Assembly (NCBI GenBank): GCA_910586615.1
Contig: CAJUJP010000064.1
Span: forward strand, 1 to 17,145
Direction of reading: 5' to 3'
Length of the DNA stretch: 17,145 bases
Source of the DNA: an uncultured Lachnospiraceae bacterium
Lineage (GTDB): Bacteria; Bacillota; Clostridia; Lachnospirales; Lachnospiraceae
The notes under the pieces were generated by a model. The model did no database searches and was not told the DNA's origin. It saw nothing but the letters and a program-made list of their open reading frames with translations. Positions 7,221-13,769 of the stretch are shown piece by piece. Within the stretch, counting starts at the first letter, position 1; each line of letters opens with the position of its first letter. The position numbers were made by a program, and so were the translations under genes.

Positions 7221-8645
7221 ATGCAGATTGATCCAAAGACATTAATTGGAGAAGCAACTGAATATGATAAGAAACGCAGCGTGGAAAGAAAACAGGTAAA
7301 GAGTTGGCTGAAAAGCGTCAGTGCGTTTGCGAATAGCTTCGGCGGCACTTTAATTTGGGGTATTACCAATGATGATGAGGTTGTCGGATTAGAAAATGCA
7401 GAATCTGATGCAGAGTTTATAAGCGAGATAATCAAAACGAAAATTGATTCTATTCCCAAAGTAAATTTACGTTTTCATATAGAAGACAATAAGAAATTGA
7501 TTCTGCTTGATGTGTATGCCGGCAAGGAAACACCATATTACTATGTGGGGGAAGGGAATATGACTGCATATATTCGTTTGGGAAATGAAAGCGTTCCGGC
7601 GGATAACATTACGCTCAAACGATTGGTTCTTCAGGGAACAAACCGTTCTTATGACAGTCTGGTTTCAAATTATAAGTTCAAGAACATGGCGTTTACAAAA
7701 TTACGTTCTGTATGTAAGCATAATACAGGGAAAGATTTTGAAGACAGTGATTATGAATCTTGGGGAATTATAGATGAGGAGGGAAATCTTACAAATGCCG
7801 GGGCATTGCTGGCAGATGAGTCTCCCGTTCGTCATTCGAGAGTTTTTTGTACGCGGTGGAATGGTTTGGACAAGGCATCAGGGCTGATTGATGCTATTGA
7901 TGATGAGGAATACAGTGGTGGCCTTGTAAATCTTTTACAGGACAGCATGAGTTTTATTTCCAGAAATACGAAGAAAGCATGGAGAAAAACGGGAAACGGA
8001 AGGATTGAGATGCCGGATTATCCGGATACGGCTGTCCTTGAGGGAGTCGTGAATGCACTGATTCATAGGGACTATCTGGAATTGGGGAGTGAAGTTCATA
8101 TAGATATGTTTGATGACAGAATGGAGATTTACTCTCCGGGCGGTATGTTGGATGGGCGCAAGGTGCAGGACTTAGATTTGAGAAATGTATCGTCCAGGAG
8201 ACGGAACCCAATCATTGCTGATATATTTAACCGCTTGAAATATATGGATCGCCGGGGCAGCGGCTTTAAGAAAATATTGGATTCCTATGAATTTCAGGAA
8301 CATTATACGGAAGAAATGAAACCGGAGTTTAGGTCGAGTAATAGTGAGTTTTGGCTGATATTTAAAAACTTGAATTATGAGGCGAAAGATGTAGAATTTG
8401 TCTTAACTACGGAAAAGACGGATACAAAAAGAAAGCATCTTATCCAAAATGGTCAGGATATGGATAAGATGATAATTGATTTTTGTAGAGAACCGAAATC
8501 GGTCATGGAAATTATGGACAATTTTAAGTTTAAGAGTAGGACAAGTTTTAAAAGAAATTATTTACAGAAAATGCTTGCAGAGGGAACATTAAAAATGACT
8601 ATACCCGATAAGCCGTCAAGTAGAAATCAAAAATATTATTCATAA
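7221..8645 (+). CDS. AlbA_2 domain / GHKL-like ATPase / winged-helix protein (COG2865, RecG-like helicase-related regulator)
   Basis: This 474-aa cytoplasmic protein has three parts. An N-terminal AlbA_2 (Schlafen-type) nucleic-acid-binding domain (about 9-135) has the hallmark FANSFGGTLIWGITND. A GHKL-like ATPase module (about 265-385) has VLEGVVNALIHRDY (272-285), MEIYSPGG (301-308) and RRGSGFKK (344-351). A C-terminal Fic-like winged helix (about 412-471) is preceded by a linker. The length is normal for the family, often annotated as ATP-binding protein or divergent AAA/helicase. The role is uncertain: transcription control, phage defence or RNA binding have all been proposed for relatives. 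ATG7221 is preceded by AGGAAGGAAG. An in-frame ATG at 7191 has no ribosome site. The codons for HLIQNGQDMDKM (406-417) form a perfect hairpin whose loop sequence recurs after the stop codon. Confidence 0.87.
   Translation: MQIDPKTLIGEATEYDKKRSVERKQVKSWLKSVSAFANSFGGTLIWGITNDDEVVGLENAESDAEFISEIIKTKIDSIPKVNLRFHIEDNKKLILLDVYAGKETPYYYVGEGNMTAYIRLGNESVPADNITLKRLVLQGTNRSYDSLVSNYKFKNMAFTKLRSVCKHNTGKDFEDSDYESWGIIDEEGNLTNAGALLADESPVRHSRVFCTRWNGLDKASGLIDAIDDEEYSGGLVNLLQDSMSFISRNTKKAWRKTGNGRIEMPDYPDTAVLEGVVNALIHRDYLELGSEVHIDMFDDRMEIYSPGGMLDGRKVQDLDLRNVSSRRRNPIIADIFNRLKYMDRRGSGFKKILDSYEFQEHYTEEMKPEFRSSNSEFWLIFKNLNYEAKDVEFVLTTEKTDTKRKHLIQNGQDMDKMIIDFCREPKSVMEIMDNFKFKSRTSFKRNYLQKMLAEGTLKMTIPDKPSSRNQKYYS
8436..8471 (+). 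repeat. Hairpin repeat copy 1 (inside the AlbA gene)
   Basis: CATCTTATCC (8436-8445) pairs perfectly with GGATAAGATG (8462-8471) around a 16-nt loop. It contains the 18-base sequence TCTTATCCAAAATGGTCA (8438-8455), which is repeated exactly in copy 2. It encodes the flexible linker ahead of the C-terminal winged helix. Confidence 0.7.
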
Positions 8646-8648
8646 AAT

Positions 8649-8695
8649 TATCTTAACCACGTCTTATCCAAAATGGTCAAGATGTGGTTAAGATA
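8649..8695 (+). repeat. Hairpin repeat copy 2 (3' of the AlbA gene)
   Basis: TATCTTAACCAC (8649-8660) pairs with GTGGTTAAGATA (8684-8695), a perfect 12-bp stem starting 4 bases after the stop codon. The 23-nt loop carries the same 18-base sequence as copy 1 (8662-8679). There is no T-tract, so it is not an ordinary terminator. In translation the unit would again read RLIQNGQDVVKI, so it probably arose as a duplicated linker from a longer family member. Confidence 0.65.
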
Positions 8696-8953
8696 TATAA
8701 GCAGAAACAGATATGGGGATTCAGTGGTTAGATAGGATTGGGGATTCGTTCAGTGATAACACCATGATAACAAAAAGTCCAAAAACCTCAGATACAAGGC
8801 GAATATCAAAGAAAAAACCGCCGAAAAAGCCCTGAAAATCACACAAAACCACCCTGATTTTCCCCACAGAAAACCGCGAGGGTGGCAGAACGGTTGGATC
8901 TGGTCGTGCGGCGTTTCACAAACGCCTGATTATAAATATAATGGAGGATGGTT
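8696..8953. other. Non-coding stretch with nested and alternative inverted repeats
   Basis: No convincing gene is seen between the AlbA hairpin and the GNAT fragment. The sequence holds a nested hairpin: CCACCCT (8849-8855) with AGGGTGG (8879-8885), and inside it TTTTC (8858-8862) with GAAAA (8869-8873). A competing pairing is possible between GAAAATC (8834-8840) and GATTTTC (8856-8862). A smaller hairpin, GGCGTTT with AAACGCC, lies near 8910-8926. A TTCACA/TATAAT pair (8915-8942, 16-nt spacer) would start transcription after the next ribosome site, so it is doubtful as that gene's promoter. Confidence 0.4.
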
Positions 8954-9191
8954 ATGAGCGGGAATGTTTGTGATGAAATCAGACTTGTTGATAATATTGC
9001 CCCGCTTTCAACGAAAAGGTATTGGTACTATGATTGTTAACCACCTGGTTGACTATGCAAGAGCAAATTCTGTAACTGGAAAATTTACGACAATCGGAGG
9101 CGTTTCAGCTAAAGGAAAAGAACCATTTTATGAGAAAACAGGGTTTGAGATTATCCCGAATGGAATTATAAAGATGATAGAAATCGAGTAA
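8954..9191 (+). pseudogene. Truncated, frameshifted GNAT acetyltransferase
   Basis: Only the acetyl-CoA-binding half of a GNAT N-acetyltransferase remains. The frame from 8964 reads LPRFQRKGIGTMIVNHL (motif A, with the pyrophosphate loop QRKGIG) and ends in EPFYEKTGFEIIPNG, typical of the GNAT C-terminus. A GGAGGA ribosome site (8943-8948) serves ATG8954 in another frame, which opens as MSGNVCDEIRLVDNIA and stops after 28 codons. Start and body are therefore out of register. The family normally has about 140 residues, so roughly the first half is deleted. The hairpin repeat at 9194-9234 begins right after the stop. Confidence 0.7.
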
Positions 9192-9234
9192 AAAACGAGC
9201 AAAGCTCGTTTGCGAGATTCGCTTCGCGAACTCG
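9189..9234 (-). repeat. ACGAGC hairpin repeat, copy A (terminator orientation is minus)
   Basis: There are two adjacent hairpins: AACGAGC/GCTCGTT (9194-9200 and 9204-9210, loop AAA) and CGAG-TTCGC/GCGAA-CTCG (9213-9222 and 9226-9234, one bulged A). A run of A residues before the first stem gives a T-tract on the minus strand, so it could terminate minus-strand transcription. Its reverse complement closely matches the element at 12754-12791 and shares its core with that at 16884-16906. Confidence 0.6.
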
Positions 9235-9307
9235 AATAAGCGGAGGAATTTCCTATACCATAAAGTAAGAGCGCGAGACAACTGTATATGTGATTAGGGA
9301 GGGTGAC

Positions 9308-9340
9308 TATAATTTAGCTTTCCGTTAGTTAATAAGGAGA
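9308..9340 (+). promoter_or_regulatory. -10 box candidate and ribosome site for the tandem-GNAT gene
   Basis: A perfect TATAAT lies at 9308-9313, 35 nt before the ATG. I see no good -35 at 17 nt. AAGGAGA at 9334-9340 is a strong ribosome site 8 nt from ATG9349. Confidence 0.4.
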
Positions 9341-9348
9341 GAGAACTG

Positions 9349-10299
9349 ATGGACATTTTAAGCTTTGAAAAAAAGCATGTTAAGGAAGCAACGGAAATTG
9401 CGCTTGCGAACTATTATGATGAGCGACAATGTGTAAAAGAATTGCCACAGGTATGTGACATTCCTGATTTATACAGTTTTGCTGAAAATGGACTGGGTGT
9501 TGCAGCATTTGAAAATGAAAAGATGATAGGATTCTTGTGCTGCTGTGAACCATTTGACAATGCGTTTCGTGCCACTGATGTGAGAGGGATTTTTTCTCCT
9601 ATGGGTGCAAATGCAGCTGTTTCTATAAAACGCCCAGCAATTTATGCAGCCATGTATCAGGCGGCAGGAGAAAAATGGATAAAGACCGGCGCAGTTTCCC
9701 ATGCAATCTGCTTATATGCTCATGATGAAGAACTTCAACAACAGTTTTTCCGTTATGGATTCGGTTTACGCTGTTTAGATGCTGTTCGTCCGATGGAATT
9801 GATTGACTGTGAAACGTGTGCGGGATATGATTTTACTGAATTGCCAAAAGCAGAATGCCATTTTGTCTATCCGCTTCATTTGGCGTTGTACCGCCATTAC
9901 TGCGAAAGCCCTTTCTTTATGTATCGTGTGCCAGAAACACAAGAGGAGTTTATGGTATCCTCTATGCAGGAAGGGGCACGCTACTTTGTGGCAAAGCAGA
10001 ATGGAAAAATATGTGCGTTTGTAAAAATTTCGGTTCCCGGCGAAACATTTGTTGCAAGGGGCGATACCTACCGTCATATCAGGGGTGCATACTGTCTGCC
10101 GGAACACAGGGGCAAGGGATTGTATCAGAATTTACTGAACTTTACCATATCTGTGCTGAAAAGAGAAGGTTATACCAGACTTGGAGTGGATTTTGAAAGT
10201 TTTAATCCAACAGCCCGTGGATTCTGGCTAAAATATTTTACTGCATACACCAATAGTGTAGTACGAAGGATTGATGAGAGAATTACACAGTTGAGATGA
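9349..10299 (+). CDS. Tandem GNAT-fold N-acetyltransferase
   Basis: This 316-aa protein has two GNAT-like halves. The N-terminal half (about 1-150) has a degenerate pattern: GVAAFENEKMIGFLC corresponds to the beta-strand hairpin, but no clear acetyl-CoA loop follows. The C-terminal half (about 165-310) is canonical: FVAKQNGKICAFVKIS, then GAYCLPEHRGKGLYQNLL with the acetyl-CoA pyrophosphate loop RGKGLY at 254-259, then DFESFNPTARGFWLKYF. The expected activity is acetyl transfer from acetyl-CoA to an amine; the substrate is unknown. Similar double-GNAT proteins occur singly in Clostridia. Start ATG9349 is supported by AAGGAGA. It is monocistronic, preceded by hairpin copy A and followed by about 190 nt of degraded sequence. 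Confidence 0.85.
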   Translation: MDILSFEKKHVKEATEIALANYYDERQCVKELPQVCDIPDLYSFAENGLGVAAFENEKMIGFLCCCEPFDNAFRATDVRGIFSPMGANAAVSIKRPAIYAAMYQAAGEKWIKTGAVSHAICLYAHDEELQQQFFRYGFGLRCLDAVRPMELIDCETCAGYDFTELPKAECHFVYPLHLALYRHYCESPFFMYRVPETQEEFMVSSMQEGARYFVAKQNGKICAFVKISVPGETFVARGDTYRHIRGAYCLPEHRGKGLYQNLLNFTISVLKREGYTRLGVDFESFNPTARGFWLKYFTAYTNSVVRRIDERITQLR

Positions 10300-10334
10300 T
10301 AAAAGTGATTTCGCTATGATCGAGTAACCTTTAT

Positions 10335-10467
10335 ATATATACCATTCGGAACTGGTATTGGATAAACAAAGAATTATTATGAGTGACCATGTGGATATTG
10401 AATTTCAATTTGTTGCAATCATCCTAGTGCCAAAACGGCGCCGGGAAAGAAAACTTGATGAATGACA
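10335..10467 (+). pseudogene. Possible histidine kinase C-terminal scrap
   Basis: Across shifting frames the stretch reads IPFGTGIG (from about 10338), then KELL, then DHVDIEFQFV. These resemble the G2 box and following beta-strand of a sensor histidine kinase ATPase domain (GTGIGL..K.L....G.IEF). Several indels are needed, so it is at best a decayed tail. The only continuous frame ends as VPKRRRERKLDE at TGA about 10465. Confidence is low; a chance resemblance is possible. Confidence 0.25.
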
Positions 10468-10491
10468 TTCTGATAGAAAGGGTGAATAGAA

Positions 10492-11259
10492 ATGGTACGA
10501 CGATATGGTAAAGCACCTTATAAAATTGTTTTGGTTCATGGCGGTCCTGGAGCAATAGGGTCATTAAGAGGATTCGCACAGGAATTGTCGGAATTATCGC
10601 AAATGGGTGTTATCGAAGCTTTACAATCAAAATATTCCATAGCTGAACTTAGAGAAGAACTGTATATTCAAATCAAGGATAATTGCAGTGATAAAGTAAC
10701 TTTGGTCGGGCATTCCTGGGGAGCGTGGCTGGCGGCGCTTTTTGCAGAAAAATATCCGGAACTGATTGAACATGTAATTTTAATTGGCTGTGGTCCGCTG
10801 GAAGATAAATATGTTTCGGAGATAGGTACTCGCAGATTACAAAATTTATCTGAAGAAGAGGGTGCAATATATCAAAGGCTGCTTGACAATCAGGCAACGG
10901 ATGAGGATATGGAGAAAGTGCCGCATGTATTTGCCAAATCAGATCATTATTGCCTCGAAAGCAGAGAAGAACATAAGGCAGATCAAACAGACAGCGAAAT
11001 GTATAATAAGGTGTGGAGTGAAGCGGCTAAGCTAAGAACTAGCGGGAAATTACTGACATCCTTTAAGAATATCAAGGCCAAAATATATTTAATACAGGGG
11101 CGGGCCGACCCTCATCCGGTAAATGGTGTAACCATTCCGCTACAGGAAAAAGGGGTTCTGTGTGAGACTTATGTTTTAGAGAAATGCGGACATAGCCCTT
11201 TTATGGAAAAATATGCAAAAGATGAGTTTTATAAAATTCTTATTCATGTAATTGCATAA
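10492..11259 (+). CDS. Alpha/beta hydrolase (HGGPG type, proline iminopeptidase-like)
   Basis: This is a cytoplasmic alpha/beta-fold hydrolase of 255 aa with a complete catalytic set: oxyanion motif HGGPG (16-20), nucleophile elbow GHSWG with Ser75, acid Asp206 in GRADPHP, and His234 in KCGHSPF. HGGPG is typical of prolyl iminopeptidase/tricorn-interacting-factor relatives and of some esterases. The cap region (about 105-190) is helical. No signal peptide is seen. ATG10492 follows AAAGGGTGA at 7 nt spacing. The protein is a little shorter than classical iminopeptidases (about 300 aa), so peptidase activity is not certain; a lipase/esterase role is the alternative. A palindrome cluster follows the gene. 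Confidence 0.85.
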   Translation: MVRRYGKAPYKIVLVHGGPGAIGSLRGFAQELSELSQMGVIEALQSKYSIAELREELYIQIKDNCSDKVTLVGHSWGAWLAALFAEKYPELIEHVILIGCGPLEDKYVSEIGTRRLQNLSEEEGAIYQRLLDNQATDEDMEKVPHVFAKSDHYCLESREEHKADQTDSEMYNKVWSEAAKLRTSGKLLTSFKNIKAKIYLIQGRADPHPVNGVTIPLQEKGVLCETYVLEKCGHSPFMEKYAKDEFYKILIHVIA

Positions 11260-11280
11260 AAGTTATTTAGCAGAGGAATA

Positions 11281-11310
11281 GATTGAAAAATCAAAGATTT
11301 TTCAATTTTC
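11281..11310 (+). terminator. AT-rich hairpin, probable terminator
   Basis: ATTGAAAAATC (11282-11292), loop AAA, GATTTTTCAAT (11296-11306), then TTTC. An 11-bp perfect stem lies 22 nt after the alpha/beta hydrolase stop. It resembles the palindrome at 3323-3346. Confidence 0.5.
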
Positions 11311-11321
11311 TATTTAAGCAG

Positions 11322-11392
11322 TATCGCAAGCAGGCTTGCGATATGCATGGGGAATAAATTGAAAAATTATGCTGATGCACTAATTTTTCAAT
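11322..11392. repeat. Cluster of two further inverted repeats
   Basis: TATCGCAAGC (11322-11331) pairs with GCTTGCGATA (11334-11343), a 10-bp stem with a 2-nt spacer. ATTGAAAAATTA (11358-11369) pairs with TAATTTTTCAAT (11381-11392), a 12-bp stem with an 11-nt loop. With the preceding terminator-like hairpin this makes three perfect palindromes in about 110 bp. The two outer ones share the ATTGAAAAAT arm. Confidence 0.6.
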
Positions 11393-11485
11393 CGGCAATT
11401 TGAGTCAGTAAATATGTGTGGAAAATATGGGCTTTAGACTGCTGAGGGCGTTGGATTATTTCGCGCTTCGATGGAGAGGATTGAC

Positions 11486-12493
11486 ATGGATATAAAAGAA
11501 ATCATTGATACTAATTTCAGGGGAAATATCTATATTGTGCAGAACGGACAGGTTCTGTATGAAAGAGAAAACGGGTTTGCAGATTTGCCAAATGAGATTT
11601 CAAACACGATTGAAACGAAATTTGCGAGTGCTTCAGCGGGAAAAGTATTTGTGGCAGCAGGAATACTGCAGCTGATTGAACGGGGAAGAATCAAGTTTGA
11701 TGATACACTTGGTATGCTGCTGGATATACCGTTAAATCAAATTGATCGGGATGTTACGGTCAGACAGCTTTTAAACCATACGTCGGGTGTTCCGGACTAT
11801 TTTGATGAAAGCATTATGGATGAATATGAAGAATTATGGGCAGATTATCCGAATTATAAGATCAGACATAACAGCGATCTGCTTCCGTTATTTATAAATA
11901 AGCCTATGATGTATCCCAGGGGAGAAAAATTTCAGTATAATAATTCGGGGTATGTGCTGCTTGCGATGATTATAGAAAAAGTTACAGGAATGTATTTTGA
12001 CCGATACCTGCAAGAGAGTGTTTTTGATCAATGCGGTATGGCGTCAACAGGTTATTATGAGCTGGACAGGCTGCCGGCAAAGTGTGCCAATAATTACATA
12101 TATTGTAATGAGACGAACGACTATCGCACAAATATATTTTCTGTTGATGTAAAGGGGACCGGTGCAGGCGGAGCGTTTATTACGGTCAGAGATATTATTC
12201 GCTTCTGGACTAATTTACTGGAAGGCAATATAATCTCAAAAGCGTTTGTTTCAGATATGCTTAGTAAGCAGAGCGGAGACGGGGGCGATGCAGAAGAGGG
12301 GTATTATGGTTATGGCGTGTGGATCATTGACAATCCCGATGGTAAAGATTTTGCATATTTTCAGGGCTGCGATCCGGGAGTAAGCTTTATATCCGAATAC
12401 AATCCGAATAACGGGATGATTTCCGTTTTGGTAAGCAATTATGGAGACAATGTCTGGAGAGAAATGAGAAAGATCAGAGAAGTGCTCTACTGA
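11486..12493 (+). CDS. Cytoplasmic serine hydrolase, beta-lactamase (class C) fold
   Basis: This 335-aa serine hydrolase of the PF00144 type has no signal peptide, so it is probably intracellular. Motifs: SAGK with Ser50 and Lys53, LLNHTSG (95-101), and YNN with Tyr151 and Asn153. The third motif, usually HxG or KxG, appears as FQGCDPGVSF (about 291-300), with Gln in place of His/Lys. It has the normal N-terminal strands (NIYIVQNGQVLYERENGFAD) before the catalytic serine, unlike the exported paralogue at 3421. GGAGAGGA (11473-11480) places the start at ATG11486; the in-frame ATG at 11471 overlaps that site. Likely roles are esterase, D-amino-acid amidase or lactonase; beta-lactam hydrolysis is unlikely for a cytosolic protein. 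A terminator lies about 185 nt downstream. Confidence 0.87.
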   Translation: MDIKEIIDTNFRGNIYIVQNGQVLYERENGFADLPNEISNTIETKFASASAGKVFVAAGILQLIERGRIKFDDTLGMLLDIPLNQIDRDVTVRQLLNHTSGVPDYFDESIMDEYEELWADYPNYKIRHNSDLLPLFINKPMMYPRGEKFQYNNSGYVLLAMIIEKVTGMYFDRYLQESVFDQCGMASTGYYELDRLPAKCANNYIYCNETNDYRTNIFSVDVKGTGAGGAFITVRDIIRFWTNLLEGNIISKAFVSDMLSKQSGDGGDAEEGYYGYGVWIIDNPDGKDFAYFQGCDPGVSFISEYNPNNGMISVLVSNYGDNVWREMRKIREVLY

Positions 12494-12676
12494 TATATAA
12501 CAAAGCAATCATAATGAAAAGGATGTGGTTTGCCCGATTATTGTACGATCGGTTACCGGTAGGAAGATAGACGGAAAGAGCAGAAAATCAGAAGTGAACA
12601 GGAAATAACAGACTGTGAATGCAGTTTTTATTTTGATGTCATGAATGATTTTTGCTCTGTATATAGTTGATGTCTG

Positions 12677-12702
12677 GCTGCAGAGTGATATCTGCAGCTT
12701 TT
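12677..12702 (+). terminator. Rho-independent terminator candidate
   Basis: GCTGCAGA (12677-12684), 6-nt loop, TCTGCAGC (12691-12698), followed by TTTT. The 8-bp perfect stem lies downstream of the cytoplasmic serine hydrolase. The U-tract is short. Confidence 0.5.
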
Positions 12703-12753
12703 ATGTTGCAAGAAAGTATACCCTGTGAAATAAAAGTTCTTCGGGTGGTGTGT

Positions 12754-12791
12754 GCGAAGCGAATCTCGTAAACGAGCTATGCTCGTTTTTT
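12754..12791 (+). terminator. ACGAGC hairpin repeat, copy B (terminator)
   Basis: AAACGAGC (12770-12777), loop TAT, GCTCGTTT (12781-12788) with T6 up to 12791: a strong rho-independent terminator. The preceding GCGAAGCGAATCTCG corresponds to the second hairpin of copy A in reverse complement. The gene-free interval 12494-12836 otherwise holds only the terminator at 12677 and no coding signal I can support. Confidence 0.7.
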
Positions 12792-12836
12792 GTTCTGCCC
12801 TATCAGATTCGGGGTAAGCGATTCAGGAGGAAAAGT

Positions 12837-13307
12837 ATGATAACAATTAAGAGAGTGACAAATTCAGATGAGAAAACACGTATCACATAAGAAATTATGA
12901 ATGCATTGCCGGAGTGGTTTTCACCGCCACAAGACATTGTGAATAAATCTGTAATACACAGAGACTATCCGTTTATTGTGGCGTTTGATGGCAGTAAGGC
13001 GGTCGGATTTGCGGCATTGAAGATTCATAATAAATTTACGGCGGAGATTTATAATTTGGGTGTGCTGAGGAGGTATCACAGATCGGGAATCGGACATCGG
13101 CTTATGGAAGCATGTGCCGGGTATGGGAAAGAGCATGATTACAAGTTTCTGACAGTGAAGACATTAGACGAATCGGCTGTATATGAACCTTATAACGGTA
13201 CAAGGGCATTTTACAGGCAAGAGGGATTTTATCCGTTAGAAGTCTTCACGTGTGTCTGGGACGAAGAAAACCCGTGCTTATTCATGGTAAAGATGATAAA
13301 CGAGTGA
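12837..13307 (+). pseudogene. GNAT acetyltransferase interrupted by TAA at codon 18
   Basis: A perfect ribosome site, AGGAGG (12825-12830), serves ATG12837, which opens as MITIKRVTNSDEKTRIT and hits TAA at 12888-12890. The same frame then continues without a break for 138 codons as a normal GNAT: YPFIVAFDGSKAVGFAALKI, YNLGVLRRYHRSGIGHRLM (acetyl-CoA loop RRYHRSGIGH) and YNGTRAFYRQEGFYPLEVF. Read through the stop, the protein would be about 156 aa, the usual family size. An internal ATG at 12897 has no good ribosome site, and starting there would remove only the first beta-strand, so a partly functional product by reinitiation is conceivable. The otherwise clean frame suggests a recent nonsense mutation. 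Confidence 0.75.
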
Positions 13308-13368
13308 TGGAAGGCGATTACCGGGACAATGGATGAAAGTACAGAATGGTTCCAGGAGGCAGAAAACA

Positions 13369-13420
13369 TTGACTTTGTACATTGCCGGTTTTATAATATA
13401 CTTAGCAATACAAAGTATAT
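13369..13420 (+). promoter_or_regulatory. Promoter and operator-like palindrome of the PadR operon
   Basis: TTGACT (13369-13374), a 17-nt spacer and TATAAT (13392-13397) form a near-consensus sigma-A promoter. ATATACTT (13396-13403) and AAGTATAT (13413-13420) are an 8-bp perfect inverted repeat with a 9-nt spacer, overlapping the -10 and the start of transcription. This ATAC...GTAT dyad matches the style of PadR operators, so autorepression by the downstream PadR protein is likely. Promoter and dyad are seen; the regulator match is inferred. Confidence 0.75.
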
Positions 13421-13430
13421 GAGGTAAACG

Positions 13431-13766
13431 ATGAACGAAAAATATGAAAGGCAAATGAAAAAAGGCGTTTTGGATATGCTCGTTCTGAAACTGCTGCGGT
13501 CAGAAGCAAAATACGGATACCAGATCATTCAGGAGATGAAAGAAAAGAGTGGAGAGACTTTTCTGCTGAAGGACGGCACATTGTATCCGATTCTCTATCG
13601 GCTGGAAGATGAACAGCTGGTGGTAAGCAAGTGGAGCGAAGCCGAGGGGAAGCAGGTGCCAAGAAAATATTATGAAATTACCGAGGCGGGACAAAAGGCG
13701 TTAGACGAGATAGAGGTTGTCTGGAAAAGGATTTCTGACGGGATATCAAGGATAATGGAGGAGTAG
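13431..13766 (+). CDS. PadR family transcriptional regulator
   Basis: This 111-aa winged-helix repressor is of the short PadR type (subfamily 2, without a long C-terminal domain). The HTH spans about 10-85: LDMLVLKLLRSEAKYGYQII, then the recognition helix region DGTLYPILYRLE (48-59), then the wing PRKYYEITEAGQKAL. A short C-terminal helix provides dimerisation. GAGGT at 13421-13425 lies 5 nt before ATG13431. The gene sits directly behind a promoter carrying an operator-like dyad, so it probably represses its own operon. It is followed 3 nt later by the HAAS/DUF3887 membrane protein, a common PadR partnership in Firmicutes. The effector is unknown; envelope stress or small phenolic/drug ligands are family precedents. 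Confidence 0.93.
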   Translation: MNEKYERQMKKGVLDMLVLKLLRSEAKYGYQIIQEMKEKSGETFLLKDGTLYPILYRLEDEQLVVSKWSEAEGKQVPRKYYEITEAGQKALDEIEVVWKRISDGISRIMEE

Positions 13767-13769
13767 GCA

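Noticed and set aside
8915..8942. TTCACA-N16-TATAAT promoter for the GNAT fragment
   Set aside because: Transcription would begin at about 8949, after the ribosome site at 8943-8948, so it could not drive translation of that ORF.
6966..12890. Systematic stop-codon recoding explaining the in-frame stops
   Set aside because: The two interrupted genes use TAG and TAA, and intact genes in the window end normally with TAA, TAG and TGA, so recoding is not supported.
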